Source of the DNA: Formicarius rufipectus
Taxonomy: Eukaryota > Chordata > Aves > Passeriformes > Formicariidae
Length of the DNA: 64,000 nucleotides
Assembly: GCA_013399695.1 (NCBI GenBank)
Contig: VXAU01004938.1
Location: 1,004,791 to 1,068,790 of the forward strand
Direction of reading: 5' to 3'
The position numbers and the translations under genes are program-made. The notes below the pieces were generated by a model. The model saw nothing but the letters and a program-made list of their open reading frames with translations, did no database searches and was not told where the DNA came from. Of this stretch, positions 63,468 through 64,000 are shown piece by piece (position 1 is the stretch's first letter; each line of letters opens with the position of its first letter).

Positions 63468-63558
63468 AGTTTTTGTTTGTTTTTGTTTGTTTTTGTTTTG
63501 TTTTGTTTTTTTTTCCTTTTGTTTTGGTTTTTTGTTTGTTGTTGTTTTGTTTTTTTTA
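63468..63558. repeat. T/G-rich low-complexity tract
   Basis: TTTTTGTTTG-type units and T-runs about 90 bases long. Open frames on either strand are compositional artefacts. Confidence 0.85.
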
Positions 63559-64000
63559 TCCAGAGGAAGGATGAGAGCGTATCTTGAGTGGAAATTATAA
63601 AAAAAACACCTGACATAAGGTTCTGCTCTGGCACAAATATAGAGGCATGTAATTTATACTCTTCTTCCCTATTTACTGTGAATAAGAAGGCATTGTAAAG
63701 AATGTATGTTTTTAATCAATACTTTGAATCCTGAGGAGATGAGAGCTAATCAGAAGGGCATGAAATATCAGTCTTCTTCACCCAGGTTTTTATAGCTACC
63801 AAACAGTAGATCTTTTTATTTCTTTTAATCATGGCCTTCAAAAAACAGTTAAATTTTTAATATAAACAAGAATATTACATTGATTTACATCTCTCTAGTT
63901 TTATTGGATTTTTCAGTACATTTCCAGTGTTCTCTATTAAGGCTTTTTCAAATGCACATTACTCGGATTTCACTGCAGGATTTATTTTATGTCTTTGCTT

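Larger units (their letters stand above)
62533..64000 (-). other. DPYS: DPYS intron, partial (continues off right edge)
   Basis: No exon encoding the H-x-H motif or the G-G-T-T region of DPYS is found here. It contains two T/G-rich tracts and a 30-N gap. Confidence 0.75.

Noticed and set aside
1..64000. CRISPR arrays, operons or other prokaryotic systems
   Set aside because: The sequence is vertebrate nuclear DNA with spliced genes and CR1 repeats. No regularly spaced direct repeats with unique spacers were seen.

Overview
This is a piece of bird nuclear genome. It is AT-rich and gene-poor, with long introns and no bacterial-style gene packing. It carries at least a dozen CR1 LINE fragments, several with the avian CR1 3' end (ATTCTATG-type), and one solo LTR of a common avian ERVL-like family. 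Two vertebrate genes can be reconstructed exon by exon, and together they match the conserved DCSTAMP-DPYS neighbourhood (human 8q22.3). The exact species cannot be read from the sequence. A tRNA-derived SINE with an RTE-like (AAC)n tail points to a bird lineage that carries RTE-mobilised SINEs.

Layout. Positions 1-22.9 kb are intergenic or 5' non-coding: a 13-bp-unit pyrimidine minisatellite at the left edge, CR1 fragments, a 300-bp nearly G-free A/C tract, a CR1 split by a SINE insertion, and a (ATTCT)14 array grown on a CR1 tail. DCSTAMP lies on the + strand at 22.9-30.5 kb. It has three coding exons (22934-23959, 28276-28596, 29276-29347), joins in phase 0 throughout to 472 codons, and has a candidate poly(A) signal at 30485. 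From 30.5 to 38.2 kb lies the convergent intergenic space, with a CR1 and an ERVL-type solo LTR (about 36.86-37.41 kb). From 38.2 kb to the right edge lies DPYS (dihydropyrimidinase) on the - strand: seven exons, ending at 38354, that encode residues 142-517. The N-terminal 141 residues and the promoter lie beyond the right edge.

The two genes are tail to tail and have unrelated jobs. DCSTAMP is a multipass membrane protein needed for fusion of osteoclast and macrophage precursors. DPYS is the cytosolic zinc enzyme of the second step of uracil/thymine breakdown. All splice sites used are GT-AG and no frameshift or internal stop was found, so both look functional.

The most noteworthy observations are: (1) a 441-bp insertion flanked by a 13-bp target-site duplication inside a CR1, with a pol III A box and B box and an (AAC)n tail, suggesting an RTE-mobilised SINE with an unexplained 193-bp leader; (2) a DPYS terminal exon encoding a C-terminal tail unlike the mammalian one; and (3) a stop codon plus AATAAA just inside the last DPYS intron that could give a shortened isoform.
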